Shown here one piece after another: positions 9,428 to 17,519 of a stretch of DNA of 64,000 bases; the stretch's first letter is position 1, and the number at the start of each line of letters is the position of its first letter. Both the position numbers and the translations under genes were made by a program. Location of the stretch: positions 372,001 through 436,000 of the forward strand of contig NZ_JALHAG010000004.1 in NCBI RefSeq assembly GCF_022819085.1. The letters are read 5' to 3'. The notes under the pieces are model-generated. The model had not been told where the DNA came from. It worked only from the letters and a program-made list of their open reading frames with translations, and made no database searches. This DNA is from Planococcus ruber. GTDB taxonomy: Bacteria > Bacillota > Bacilli > Bacillales_A > Planococcaceae.

Positions 9428-10969
9428 ATGGACATTTACGAAAGAATCAATGAATTATACGACCGAAAACGGGAGATTGAACTCGGAGGCGGAGAAGAAC
9501 GCATTGACAAACAGCATGAAAAAGGGAAATTGACGGCACGGGAACGCATTGAATTGCTTGTCGATGAAGGTTCCTTCGTCGAACTTAGCCCGTTCGTGGA
9601 ACATCGCACAACGGATTTTGGCATGGCAAAAGGGCCGGGCGAAGGGGTTGTTACCGGATACGGCAAAGTGAACGGACGTCCGATTTATTTGTTTTCCCAA
9701 GACTTTACAGTATTCGGCGGGGCGCTCGGCGAAATGCATGCCCAAAAGATTGCCAACGTGATGGATTTAGCCGCTAAAAATGGCGCACCGTTCATCGGAT
9801 TGAACGATTCAGGCGGCGCGCGCATCCAGGAAGGCGTCCTGTCCCTCGACGGATACGGCCATATTTTTTACCGGAATTCCATCTATTCGGGCGTCATCCC
9901 TCAGATTTCAGTCATCATGGGACCATCCGCAGGCGGCGCTGTCTATTCGCCGGCCATCACAGACTTTGTGTTCATGGTCGACAAAACGAGCCAGATGTTC
10001 ATTACCGGACCGAAAGTAATTGAAACGGTGACGGGGGAGAAAATTTCTTCTGAAGACCTCGGTGGATCTCGCGTACATACAGCAATAAGCGGCAATGCGC
10101 ATTTCCGTTCGGATTCCGAGCAGGAAGTGCTGAAAATGGTGCGCCAATTGATCAGCTACTTGCCGCAAAATAATCAGGAAATGCCGCCGCGACTGGAAGT
10201 GGATGAAAAAGACGATTACCGGCCAGATCTTGCGGACATTGTGCCGTTTGAAGCCATCCGTCCATATGACGTCCGCAAAGTGGTGGAACAAGTAGTGGAT
10301 ACCGATAGCTTTATGGAAGTGCAGCCGGAATTTGCCCGCAATATCGTCATTGGACTTGCCCGCATTAAAGGCGAAACAGTCGGCTTGGTGTGCAACCAGC
10401 CGAAAGTAATGGCTGGCGGCCTTGACATCGATTCATCCGACAAAGCAGCGCGCTTTATCCGCTTCTGTGATTCGTTCAACATTCCGCTCATTACGTTTGA
10501 AGATGTGACCGGATTCTTCCCGGGCATCAAACAAGAACACGGCGGCATTATCCGCCATGGTGCGAAAATCCTTTACGCATATTCAGAAGCGACCGTTCCG
10601 AAAATGACGGTTATTCTTCGGAAAGCATACGGCGGCGCCTATGTGGCGCTTAACTCGAAATCAATCGGCGCCGATCTTGTATATTCGTGGCCGAATGCGG
10701 AAATTGCGGTAATGGGCCCCCAAGGCGCAGCAAATATCATTTTTGCCCGCGAAATCGCGGCAAGTGATAATCCGGAAGAAACGCGGGCTGCCAAAATCGA
10801 AGAATACCGCGAAAAGTTTGCGAACCCATACGTGGCTGCTGCACGCGGAATGGTCGATGACGTCATCGATCCGCGCGAAACCCGCATCAAACTGATCCAG
10901 GCGCTTGAAATGATGCGCAATAAAAAAGATACTAGACCGGCGAAAAAGCACGGGAATATGCCGCTGTAA
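9428..10969 (+). CDS. mmdA: Propionyl/methylmalonyl-CoA carboxyltransferase subunit
   Basis: 513 aa biotin-dependent carboxyltransferase (PccB/MmdA; YqjD in B. subtilis). N- and C-terminal crotonase-like halves carry the acyl-CoA and carboxybiotin binding glycines: GGARIQEG, GPSAGGAVYSPA and GGAYVALNSKSIGAD. It carboxylates propionyl-CoA to (S)-methylmalonyl-CoA when joined by a biotin carboxylase/BCCP partner. No such partner, and no decarboxylase membrane subunit, is encoded in this window, so the partner must be elsewhere. GAGGAG at 9415-9420 supports the ATG at 9428. Cotranscribed with mce. Confidence 0.93.
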   Translation: MDIYERINELYDRKREIELGGGEERIDKQHEKGKLTARERIELLVDEGSFVELSPFVEHRTTDFGMAKGPGEGVVTGYGKVNGRPIYLFSQDFTVFGGALGEMHAQKIANVMDLAAKNGAPFIGLNDSGGARIQEGVLSLDGYGHIFYRNSIYSGVIPQISVIMGPSAGGAVYSPAITDFVFMVDKTSQMFITGPKVIETVTGEKISSEDLGGSRVHTAISGNAHFRSDSEQEVLKMVRQLISYLPQNNQEMPPRLEVDEKDDYRPDLADIVPFEAIRPYDVRKVVEQVVDTDSFMEVQPEFARNIVIGLARIKGETVGLVCNQPKVMAGGLDIDSSDKAARFIRFCDSFNIPLITFEDVTGFFPGIKQEHGGIIRHGAKILYAYSEATVPKMTVILRKAYGGAYVALNSKSIGADLVYSWPNAEIAVMGPQGAANIIFAREIAASDNPEETRAAKIEEYREKFANPYVAAARGMVDDVIDPRETRIKLIQALEMMRNKKDTRPAKKHGNMPL

Positions 10970-11265
10970 TAAGAAAAGCGGAAACGGCCGTTCAGGTTCG
11001 ACAGGCATAAGACAAGCTGGCGAAGCGGCGTTCTATGCCGCATAGCCAGGATGGCTTATGTCCGAGAATCTGGCCGTTGGAGTCTGGACAATAAGAAAAG
11101 CGGAAACGGCCGTTCAGCCTCGACCAGCTTAAGACGGATTGTCGAAGCGGCGCTTTTTGCCGCACAGGCAAGACGGCTTAAGACCTCGAGAGGCTGGCCG
11201 TTGCAGCTGGACAATAAGAAAAGCAGAAACGGCCGTTCAGGTTCGCCAGCCATATTCGCTGCACC
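10970..11265 (-). repeat. Second repeat array, inverted relative to 6350-6753
   Basis: Two full units (about 10970-11091 and 11092-11213) and a third cut off near 11265. Each starts TAAGAAAAGC(G/A)GAAACGGCCGTTCA and full units end CTGGACAA, the reverse complement of the units at 6350-6753. Unit 1 again has CATAAG and CTTATG arms around a GC-rich centre; unit 2 has CTTAAG arms. It begins immediately after the mmdA stop codon and could act as a 3' structure for that transcript. Confidence 0.85.
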
Positions 11266-11372
11266 AAATAAAGAAACGAGAAACGGTTGTCCGCAAAAGA
11301 CAAGTTCCTTTCCATTCCTTTTCAAACTGGAATGTCTTTACTTTCATAGATTTTATAAAAGAGGGGTGCCAG

Positions 11373-12494
11373 ATGAACAAGGAGAGATTATTAAACGAGT
11401 TTCTGGAATTGGTCCAGATTGATTCGGAAACAAAAAATGAAGCGGAAATCGCTTCGGTGCTAAAGCGAAAATTAGAGGATATCGGCTTTCACGTGGCGGA
11501 AGATGATTCATCGGTCCGCAACGGGCACGGGGCAAACAATTTGATTGCGACGCTGCGCGGCGCTTTTACAGAAGTGCCAGCCATCTATTTCACCGTCCAT
11601 ATGGACACGGTAGTGCCAGGCAAAGGCATCAAACCGGAAGTGCGTGATGGCTATGTGGTATCAGACGGTACGACCATTCTCGGTGCGGATGATAAAGCCG
11701 GAATAGCCGCGTTGTTTGAAATGGTCCGGACAATCCAGGAACAGCAAGTGGAGCACGGCGATATCCAATTTGTCATCACCGCTGGAGAAGAAAGCGGCCT
11801 TGCAGGAGCGAAAGAGCTGGATCCATCCATGTTGATTGCGGAATACGGCTATGCGGTAGACAGCGACGGAAAAGTCGGCGGAATTGTCACGTCAGCACCG
11901 AATCAGGCAAAATTATGGACGACGATCCATGGCAAAACGGCGCATGCAGGCGTTGCACCTGAAAAAGGGATTTCGGCGATTACAATTGCAGCAAAAGCCA
12001 TTGCGAAGATGAACCTTGGCCGCATCGACGAAGAAACGACAGCTAATATTGGCCGCTTCGAAGGCGGACAAGCGACGAATATCGTCTGCGACGAAGTGCA
12101 TATCCTTTCTGAAGCGCGGTCCATCAGTGAAGACAAATTAGCTGCCCAGACGGCGCATATGGAATCCGTTTTTGAAACGGTGGCGAAACAAATGGGCGGG
12201 AAGGCCGTAACGGAAGTGAAGTTGATGTATCCGGGCTTCCGTTTCGAAGAATCGGAACGGGTCGTTCAAATTGCAAAAAAAGCAGCACAAAAAATCGGAC
12301 GACCATCGCCTGTTTTGACAAGCGGCGGCGGAAGCGATGCGAACATCTTCAATGGCTTCGGCATTCCAACCGCGAATCTTTGCGTCGGCTACGAAGAAAT
12401 TCATACGACGAAAGAGCGCATCCCGGTAGAAGAATTGGAGAAATTAGCTGAAATGCTGATTGAAATTGTGAAAGAATCAACGAAAGCCCAATAA
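11373..12494 (+). CDS. yqjE: M20 family peptidase (YqjE, tripeptidase T-like)
   Basis: 373 aa zinc-dependent M20/M42-like aminopeptidase. The metal and catalytic residues are visible: HMDTV near residue 76, GADDKAG around 108, EESG around 140 and a C-terminal GGGSDAN with the conserved H-containing ending. Family members remove N-terminal residues from small peptides in the cytoplasm. The ATG at 11373 follows GAGGGG at 11361-11366; upstream codons in the same frame read through the repeat array and are not coding. Downstream of mmdA as in B. subtilis (yqjD-yqjE). Confidence 0.9.
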   Translation: MNKERLLNEFLELVQIDSETKNEAEIASVLKRKLEDIGFHVAEDDSSVRNGHGANNLIATLRGAFTEVPAIYFTVHMDTVVPGKGIKPEVRDGYVVSDGTTILGADDKAGIAALFEMVRTIQEQQVEHGDIQFVITAGEESGLAGAKELDPSMLIAEYGYAVDSDGKVGGIVTSAPNQAKLWTTIHGKTAHAGVAPEKGISAITIAAKAIAKMNLGRIDEETTANIGRFEGGQATNIVCDEVHILSEARSISEDKLAAQTAHMESVFETVAKQMGGKAVTEVKLMYPGFRFEESERVVQIAKKAAQKIGRPSPVLTSGGGSDANIFNGFGIPTANLCVGYEEIHTTKERIPVEELEKLAEMLIEIVKESTKAQ

Positions 12495-12511
12495 TCGAAT
12501 AAGTTGGACAA

Positions 12512-12543
12512 AGGGAGAACAAGCTGTTTGTTCTCTCTTTTTT
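12512..12543 (+). terminator. Terminator after yqjE
   Basis: GGGAGAACAA-GCTG-TTTGTTCTCTC stem and a run of seven T. Confidence 0.9.
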
Positions 12544-12582
12544 TGTTAAAATGGAAGAAAAAGCGAAAGTGAAGCGATTTTC

Positions 12583-13818
12583 ATGAGCGGGCGAGTGATT
12601 TTCCACATCGATATGAATAGTTTTTATGCCTCGGTTGAGCAATCTCACGACCCGACCCTTAAAGGAAAGCCGATTGCGATTGCCGGGAATCCGAAAGAAC
12701 GGCGCGGCATTATCGTGACTTGCTCTTACGAGGCGCGAGCGCATGGCATCTACACAACCATGCAGGTCTTTGAAGCGAAGAGAAAGTTTCCGGAATTGAT
12801 CCTGTTGCCTCCGAACTTTGATCGGTATCGCACGGCGTCAAAAGCCATGTTCGAAATTCTGCGGTCCTATACCGATTTGGTCGAACCGGTGTCAATCGAC
12901 GAAGGCTACATCGATATGACTGAACTGGCCCAGGAACGGAATGCGGTTTCGCTCGCGGAAGAAATACAGCAGCGCATTTTAGCGGAACTGGATCTTCCCT
13001 GTTCGATTGGCATTGCGCCGAATAAATTCCTGGCAAAAACGGCCTCGGATATGAAAAAGCCTATGGGCATCACCATATTGAGAAAACGTGAAATCCGCGA
13101 GAAGCTTTGGCCGCTCCCCGTCATTGAAATGCACGGCATCGGCGAAAGCACAGCAGAAAAGCTGAAAAACTTAAAAATCGCGACGATTGGCGATTTAGCT
13201 TTGGCCAATCCTGGATTAATCAAAGAGAAGATGGGCAAGAATGGCTTAAGGCTGCAAAATCGGGCCAATGGAATAGATGACCGGGCAGTGGATCCGGAAT
13301 CTATCTACGATACAAAAAGCGTTGGAACTTCCACCACTTTGCCGATTGACGAAACAGATGAAGAAAATTTAAGGGTGATCTTCCGGAACCTCAGCGCAAA
13401 AGTCGCAAACCGGTTGGAAGCAAAGGAATTGGCTGGGCCTACTGTCAGCATTCAGACCCGCAGCTCTGAATGGAAAAATCGGACGCGCAGCGTCACATTA
13501 AGAAATACGGTATGGAAAGCCGATGATATTTTTCGCAACGCTTGGCAGCTATTCATCAAAAATTGGAACGGGGAGCCCTTGCGGCTAGTAGGCGTGACGG
13601 TATCAAACGTAGCGGCAAAAGAAGATATGACCGAACAGCTATCCATATTTAATTTTCAGGAGCATGCGAAAGAAGAGCCGATCCTGAATTTGATTTCGCA
13701 GCTTGAAACAAAGTTTGGCAAAAATGTGCTGAGCAAAGGGGTCAAACTAAAAAAAACCTCGTATGATTCAAAAACGAGCTTCAGCAAAGACTTTTTGGAT
13801 GACCACGAAAGAAAGTAG
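12583..13818 (+). CDS. polY1: Y-family DNA polymerase IV (PolY1/DinB-type)
   Basis: 411 aa translesion polymerase. The N-terminal palm motif HIDMNSFYASVEQ, the catalytic SIDE at residues 104-107 (D106, E107), helix-hairpin-helix sequence MHGIGESTAEKL near 184, and a C-terminal little-finger domain are all present. It bypasses lesions and acts in stress mutagenesis. Its match by position is B. subtilis yqjH rather than the SOS-induced yqjW, and I see no LexA box upstream. The ribosome site is weak (GTGAAG about 8 nt upstream), suggesting low expression. Confidence 0.92.
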   Translation: MSGRVIFHIDMNSFYASVEQSHDPTLKGKPIAIAGNPKERRGIIVTCSYEARAHGIYTTMQVFEAKRKFPELILLPPNFDRYRTASKAMFEILRSYTDLVEPVSIDEGYIDMTELAQERNAVSLAEEIQQRILAELDLPCSIGIAPNKFLAKTASDMKKPMGITILRKREIREKLWPLPVIEMHGIGESTAEKLKNLKIATIGDLALANPGLIKEKMGKNGLRLQNRANGIDDRAVDPESIYDTKSVGTSTTLPIDETDEENLRVIFRNLSAKVANRLEAKELAGPTVSIQTRSSEWKNRTRSVTLRNTVWKADDIFRNAWQLFIKNWNGEPLRLVGVTVSNVAAKEDMTEQLSIFNFQEHAKEEPILNLISQLETKFGKNVLSKGVKLKKTSYDSKTSFSKDFLDDHERK

Positions 13819-13825
13819 GGGGATT

Positions 13826-14785
13826 ATGCAATTATTATTTCTTGGAACCGGAGCGGGCATGCCGTCCAAACAGCGAAATACCAGTTCGCTTGCACTTAAA
13901 TTGCTTGAAGAACGCGGCACCATCTGGCTTTTCGATGTGGGGGAAGCCACTCAGCATCAAATCCTTCATACAACGTTGAAACCCCGGAAAATCGAGAAAA
14001 TCTTCATTACCCATTTGCACGGCGACCATATTTTCGGATTGCCGGGATTGCTCGGCTCCAGGTCGTTCCAAGGGAGCGATCAGCCGCTTGAAATCTATGG
14101 GCCTGAAGGCATCCGGGAATTTGTGGAAAGCGTCTTGAAAATTAGCCGGACCCACTTGACCTATCGGCTTGTTTTTATTGAAAAGCTGGAAGGCCGCATT
14201 TTTGAAGACGACACGATGGTGGTTGAAACGGCTCTGCTGGACCATGTCATTCCATCTTACGGCTACCGGATCACCCAAAAACCGCGGCCGCCGAAATTAA
14301 ATATTGAAAAAGCGACGCTGCTCGGTGTACCGAAAGGCCCGCTGCTTGCGAAACTGAAGCGCGGAGAAGACGTGGTGCTTGAAGACGGAAAAATAGTAAA
14401 AAGCTCTGAAGTGACAGAAGCGGAAGAGCCGGGATTTGTCGTCTCCATTTTGGGCGATACCCGCTTTTGCCAAGCGGCCATCGATTTAAGCCGGGGGGCG
14501 GATGCTGTGGTCCATGAAGCCACATTTGATGCGAAGACGCAGAAATTAGCGAAAGACTATGGCCATTCCACCATTTCCGACGCAGCGGAAACGGCACGGA
14601 GAGCAGAAGCGAAATTGCTGATTGCGAATCACATCAGCGCGAGGTTTTTGCCGGAAGACGAAAAAACCCTGAAAAATCAGGTCAAAGAGCTCTTTCCGGA
14701 TCTGGAAATCGCCCGGGATTTCATGGAATTCGACTGGAATATGCATACACGAAAATTTAAGAAGAAAATGGAAAGCCATCGATAA
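13826..14785 (+). CDS. rnz: Ribonuclease Z
   Basis: 319 aa metallo-beta-lactamase nuclease that cuts the 3' trailer of CCA-less tRNA precursors. The zinc motif HLHGDH is at residues 63-68; LFLGTGAGMPSKQRN at the N terminus is the RNase Z signature, and the DTRF and AxHxSxR motifs follow (GDTRFC, IANHISARF). The start at 13826 is chosen over an in-frame codon at 13763 because TAGGGGG at 13816-13822 overlaps the polY1 stop codon; the two genes are probably cotranscribed. Confidence 0.95.
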   Translation: MQLLFLGTGAGMPSKQRNTSSLALKLLEERGTIWLFDVGEATQHQILHTTLKPRKIEKIFITHLHGDHIFGLPGLLGSRSFQGSDQPLEIYGPEGIREFVESVLKISRTHLTYRLVFIEKLEGRIFEDDTMVVETALLDHVIPSYGYRITQKPRPPKLNIEKATLLGVPKGPLLAKLKRGEDVVLEDGKIVKSSEVTEAEEPGFVVSILGDTRFCQAAIDLSRGADAVVHEATFDAKTQKLAKDYGHSTISDAAETARRAEAKLLIANHISARFLPEDEKTLKNQVKELFPDLEIARDFMEFDWNMHTRKFKKKMESHR

Positions 14786-14801
14786 AAAGATGGCTTTTTT
14801 T
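14772..14801 (+). terminator. Terminator overlapping the end of rnz
   Basis: AAAGCCATC-GATAAAAA-GATGGCTTT stem followed by T; the stop codon is in the loop. Confidence 0.85.
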
Positions 14802-14830
14802 GAGAGTTCAAAATTTTTTATGCAAATAAT

Positions 14831-14858
14831 AGAACATACGTTCCTTTTGTGTTAAAAT
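14831..14858 (+). promoter_or_regulatory. LexA (SOS) box and extended -10 promoter of the small toxin gene
   Basis: AGAACATACGTTCC at 14831-14844 matches 13 of 14 positions of the Bacillus LexA/DinR consensus CGAACRNRYGTTYC. It is followed by TGT-TAAAAT at 14850-14858, an extended -10. A repressor bound there would cover the region just upstream of the -10. The next coding sequence is the 35-codon gene at 14914. Confidence 0.72.
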
Positions 14859-14913
14859 AAAGGTACAGCTGCAGAGGGCGGTACGGCCATTCCCCAGGAA
14901 AGGGGGTGGTGAA

Positions 14914-15021
14914 ATGACGATTACAGAATCATTCGGGCTTGTTTTTACGAGCATTGGCCTGACCATTAGTGCGTTAACTTTTGTTGTGTCGTTGATTCTC
15001 GTCATAAATAAAAAAAAATAA
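14914..15021 (+). CDS. Holin-like type I toxin, small membrane peptide
   Basis: 35 aa: MTITESFGLVFTSIGLTISA, then a hydrophobic helix and the ending VINKKK. This layout (MT(I/V)xES start, one transmembrane helix, lysine tail) is that of the Bacillota putative holin-like toxins in TxpA/BsrG-like type I systems. A very strong site AAGGGGGTGGTG precedes the ATG, and CCATTCCCC at 14888-14896 can pair with GGGGGTGG and hide it. A convergent antisense RNA is predicted over its 3' end and a LexA box controls the promoter. Function as a toxin is inferred from family resemblance and context. Confidence 0.75.
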   Translation: MTITESFGLVFTSIGLTISALTFVVSLILVINKKK

Positions 15022-15053
15022 CCGTCCCTGTGGTGAGGAATGACGGTTATTTT
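15011..15053. terminator. Hairpin that terminates the antisense RNA (and perhaps toxin mRNA)
   Basis: AAAATAACCGTC/GACGGTTATTTT, 12-bp perfect stem. On the minus strand it runs into eight T (plus-strand A at 15011-15018), a strong terminator; on the plus strand the T run is short. Confidence 0.8.
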
Positions 15054-15100
15054 CTAAAGCCGAGTTCCAGCCAAGCCGCTCTCAGGCGGTAAGCAGCTGG

Positions 15101-15128
15101 CCGAATGCGCTTTGCATTCGGTTTTTTT
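15101..15128 (+). terminator. Plus-strand terminator of the toxin mRNA
   Basis: CCGAATGC-GCTTT-GCATTCGG followed by seven T. Confidence 0.85.
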
Positions 15129-15182
15129 ATGAAGAAGTCCAAGCCTGAATCAGACCCGTCCATCTTTCATTGTATTACTTTT

Positions 15183-15210
15183 AGTATACTAAATTTTGAG
15201 TTTTTTGCAA
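15183..15210 (-). promoter_or_regulatory. Promoter of the antisense RNA
   Basis: On the minus strand TTGCAA, 16 bp, TATACT lies just downstream of the namA stop codon and drives towards 15011. Confidence 0.65.
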
Positions 15211-15215
15211 CTGCC

Positions 15216-16232
15216 TTACACCCATCCGCGTTTATAGGGCACTGGCACGTCGATATCTGCTTTCAGCTCTTTTGCTGCAGTATATGCCCAGTAGGGGTCA
15301 CGGAGCAATTCACGGGCCAGGAAGACCAAATCCGCGCGGCCGTTTTGCAGAATTTCTTCTGCGTGGAGCGCGTTTGTGATCAATCCGACAGCGCCGACTT
15401 CGATAGGGGTTTCATGTTTGATCGTTTCTGCAAACGGCACTTGATATCCTGGGAAAGCGTTGATTTTTGCTGGAACGACAGCTCCTGAACTGACGTCCAC
15501 CAAATCCACTCCTTGGGCTTTCATCCACTTCGCCATTTCTACGTACAATTCCGGCGTCATGCCGCCTTCCGTATAATCATGGGCTGAGATGCGGACGAAT
15601 AGAGGACCGTGCCATACTTCATTTACAGCATCAATGATCTCTCTCAAGATACGGTAGCGATTCTCAGATGATCCGCCGTATTCATCGCTGCGTTTATTGC
15701 TAAGCGGCGACAAAAACTGATTGATCAAATAACCATGAGCTGCGTGCAGTTCAATCACATCAAATCCAGCTTGTTTCGAACGCTCAGCCGCCATTTTAAA
15801 CGCTTCGACTGTTTCTTTGATTTCCGCAACGCTCATTTCCTCCGGCATTTTGTATTGGTCGCTAAAGGCGATTGCACTCGGAGCTTGAATCGGGCCGTCT
15901 ACCGTCGCTTTTCTTCCGGCATGCGCCAATTGGATGCCGGTTTTCGAGCCATGCAATTTCATGAGGCGTACAAGTTCAGCCAATCCTTCAATATGCCCGT
16001 CTTCCCAGATCCCAAGGTCCTGAGCAGAAATGCGTCCTTGCGGCTGGACAGCTGTAGCCTCCAGAATAATGAGCCCTACTTGGCCGACAGCACGCGCCGG
16101 ATAATGGACCCGGTGCCAGTCCGTGACCTGGCCGTCTTCTTTATCGCTTTGGTACATGCACATCGGGGCCATGACGATGCGATTTTTAAAGGTTGTGTTT
16201 TTGATGGTGTATTCTTCGAATAATTTTGCCAT
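15216..16232 (-). CDS. namA: NADPH dehydrogenase NamA (YqjM, old yellow enzyme family)
   Basis: 338 aa FMN-dependent ene-reductase. It starts [20 protein letters not shown], with MAPMCMY (flavin-contacting Cys), ELHAAHGYL carrying the His and [15 protein letters not shown] near the end with the phosphate-binding arginines; this is the YqjM subclass. It reduces alpha,beta-unsaturated carbonyls and nitro compounds with NADPH, thought to be a detoxification role. GAGGAGG precedes the ATG. An extended -10 (TG-C-TATACT, revcomp of 16273-16281) lies upstream. It has no private terminator, so its transcript may run into the antisense RNA at 15011-15176. Confidence 0.95.
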   Translation of the reverse strand: MAKLFEEYTIKNTTFKNRIVMAPMCMYQSDKEDGQVTDWHRVHYPARAVGQVGLIILEATAVQPQGRISAQDLGIWEDGHIEGLAELVRLMKLHGSKTGIQLAHAGRKATVDGPIQAPSAIAFSDQYKMPEEMSVAEIKETVEAFKMAAERSKQAGFDVIELHAAHGYLINQFLSPLSNKRSDEYGGSSENRYRILREIIDAVNEVWHGPLFVRISAHDYTEGGMTPELYVEMAKWMKAQGVDLVDVSSGAVVPAKINAFPGYQVPFAETIKHETPIEVGAVGLITNALHAEEILQNGRADLVFLARELLRDPYWAYTAAKELKADIDVPVPYKRGWV

Positions 16233-16288
16233 TCCAAATGCCTCCTCTTATTTACAAAACAATCAGAGTTTAAGTATAGCAAAATACC

Positions 16289-17092
16289 TTATTCAAACTC
16301 TCGTCCCAAAGCTTGGGATCTGGCCGCTGCTTGTTCGACACATTGGCTGACGATTCCCTTGAAGTCATTTTTTTCAAGCGCAGCGATGCCTGCAGCAGTT
16401 GTTCCGTTCGGGCTCGTGACTTTTTTCCGCAGCTCAGCAAAATCCTCGTGCTGCAGCATATCGGCAGCTCCGGAAAATGTCTGCCGGACCAATTTTTTGG
16501 CATCGCCAGGGGACAGGCCATTTTGTATAGCCGCTTCCGTCATCGCTTCTGCAAAATAATAGATATATGCCGGGCCGCTGCCGGCCACTGCCGTTACAGC
16601 ATCAAGCTGGCTTTCTTCTACGACAGTGACGCCGCCGATCGACGACAGCAAGTTTCGCAAATCGTGCTGCTGGTTTGTGGAAACGTAGCGGCTCCAGGCC
16701 ACACCGGTAGCGGATTTGCCGATCTTTGCCGACGTATTTGGCATTGCGCGCGCCACCGGCAAATTGCCGACGTATTTTTGGATGGTCTGGATCGAAACGC
16801 CAGCCACTACCGATAAAATGACAGCATCTCCTGAAAGCTTGTCTTTAATGCTCGTTAAAGCGGCTTCCACATCTTTAGGCTTCATAGCCAATAAAATGAA
16901 ATCCGCATTCTTCAATTCATTCTTTTCTTCCTGGACGATTTTCACGCCATATTCGTCTTTTAGGAATTCCAGCCGTTCTTTATCGGACTTGTTTGTCACC
17001 GCAATTTCTTCAGGTTTCAAAATCTTCTTTTGAATCCATCCATGAACCATGGATTCTGCCATTGAACCGGCGCCTACACATACAATATTCAT
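16289..17092 (-). CDS. proI: Pyrroline-5-carboxylate reductase
   Basis: 267 aa. It performs the last step of proline synthesis, reducing pyrroline-5-carboxylate with NAD(P)H. The N-terminal Rossmann motif VCVGAGSMAESMV and the C-terminal signature around VTSPNGTTAAGIAALE are present. ATG at 17092 is used; a TTG at 17113 would add seven residues and lacks a ribosome site. A proline T-box leader lies directly upstream, which is strong independent support. Order namA-proI matches yqjM/yqjO of B. subtilis. Confidence 0.95.
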   Translation of the reverse strand: MNIVCVGAGSMAESMVHGWIQKKILKPEEIAVTNKSDKERLEFLKDEYGVKIVQEEKNELKNADFILLAMKPKDVEAALTSIKDKLSGDAVILSVVAGVSIQTIQKYVGNLPVARAMPNTSAKIGKSATGVAWSRYVSTNQQHDLRNLLSSIGGVTVVEESQLDAVTAVAGSGPAYIYYFAEAMTEAAIQNGLSPGDAKKLVRQTFSGAADMLQHEDFAELRKKVTSPNGTTAAGIAALEKNDFKGIVSQCVEQAAARSQALGREFE

Positions 17093-17164
17093 TTGCCTCA
17101 CGTCCTTTGTCAAAAGTCATAATATAAGTTTGCGCATACTCTAAAAATCCGGGGAAGCGCCAAA

Positions 17165-17406
17165 TAAAAAAAGCGCATCCGTCCCAGCATCTGCAAGGAC
17201 GAAAACGCTTGGTTTCCGCGGTACCACCTAAGTTTGCCGATAAACGGCACGACTCGAAATCCTTACCGCGGATAAAACGTCCGTGTTTTCACGGCAGCTC
17301 AAAAGTAGGTTCAAGAAGGGAGCGGGGATGCACATTTCACCATCAGTGCACTCTCTTTACACCATCACCGTCTTTACTGGTCTTTTTCTTCGCTCGGCTA
17401 TGTAAC
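17165..17406 (-). promoter_or_regulatory. T-box riboswitch, tRNA-Pro specific, upstream of proI
   Basis: On the minus strand the leader has a GAGAGTGCACTGATGGTGAA stem I segment, a specifier region GAA-CCT-AC...GAG with specifier codon CCU (proline, revcomp of 17307-17309), and the canonical T-box AGGTGGTACCGCGG (revcomp of 17216-17229). A terminator stem with AAGCG/CGCTT ends and seven T follows (revcomp of about 17165-17212). Uncharged tRNA-Pro would favour the antiterminator and turn on proI. Confidence 0.93.
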
Positions 17407-17410
17407 TGCC

Positions 17411-17440
17411 ATTATAGGGGGTGGGTTGAACGTTTGTCAA
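17411..17440 (-). promoter_or_regulatory. Promoter of the T-box-proI transcript
   Basis: Minus strand TTGACA, 18 bp, TATAAT: both hexamers are perfect matches to the sigma-A consensus and sit just upstream of the T-box leader. Confidence 0.8.
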
Positions 17441-17519
17441 TTGGCTTTTAGGCGTGACGACACGGTTCTTAAGCTGTATGATAGATGAATAGCCATTCAT
17501 TCTTTAAGGAGCTGAATTT

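Larger units (their letters stand above)
15011..15176 (-). ncRNA. Predicted antisense RNA antitoxin
   Basis: A minus-strand promoter (15183-15210) and a minus-strand terminator (15011-15053) bound an RNA of roughly 165 nt. It overlaps the 3' part of the toxin mRNA if that mRNA extends to the plus-strand terminator at 15101-15128, giving over 100 nt of complementarity. It also contains a stable hairpin around 15067-15100 with CCAGC/GCTGG and GCCGC/GCGGT arms. The arrangement is that of txpA/RatA and bsrG/SR4. No coding sequence is seen in it. Confidence 0.6.

Noticed and set aside
11051-11422. Open frame of 123 codons overlapping the second repeat array and yqjE
   Set aside because: Repeat-derived and out of frame with yqjE; no family resemblance.
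12510-12545. GAAC...GTTC as a LexA box before polY1
   Set aside because: The arms are 9 bases apart, not 4, and form the yqjE terminator stem.
15105-15488. 127-codon plus-strand frame opposite namA
   Set aside because: Shadow of namA; it also crosses the antisense promoter and plus-strand terminator.
17425-17440. GAACGTTTGTC as a LexA box
   Set aside because: Only one half-site matches; it is the -35 side of the proI T-box promoter.
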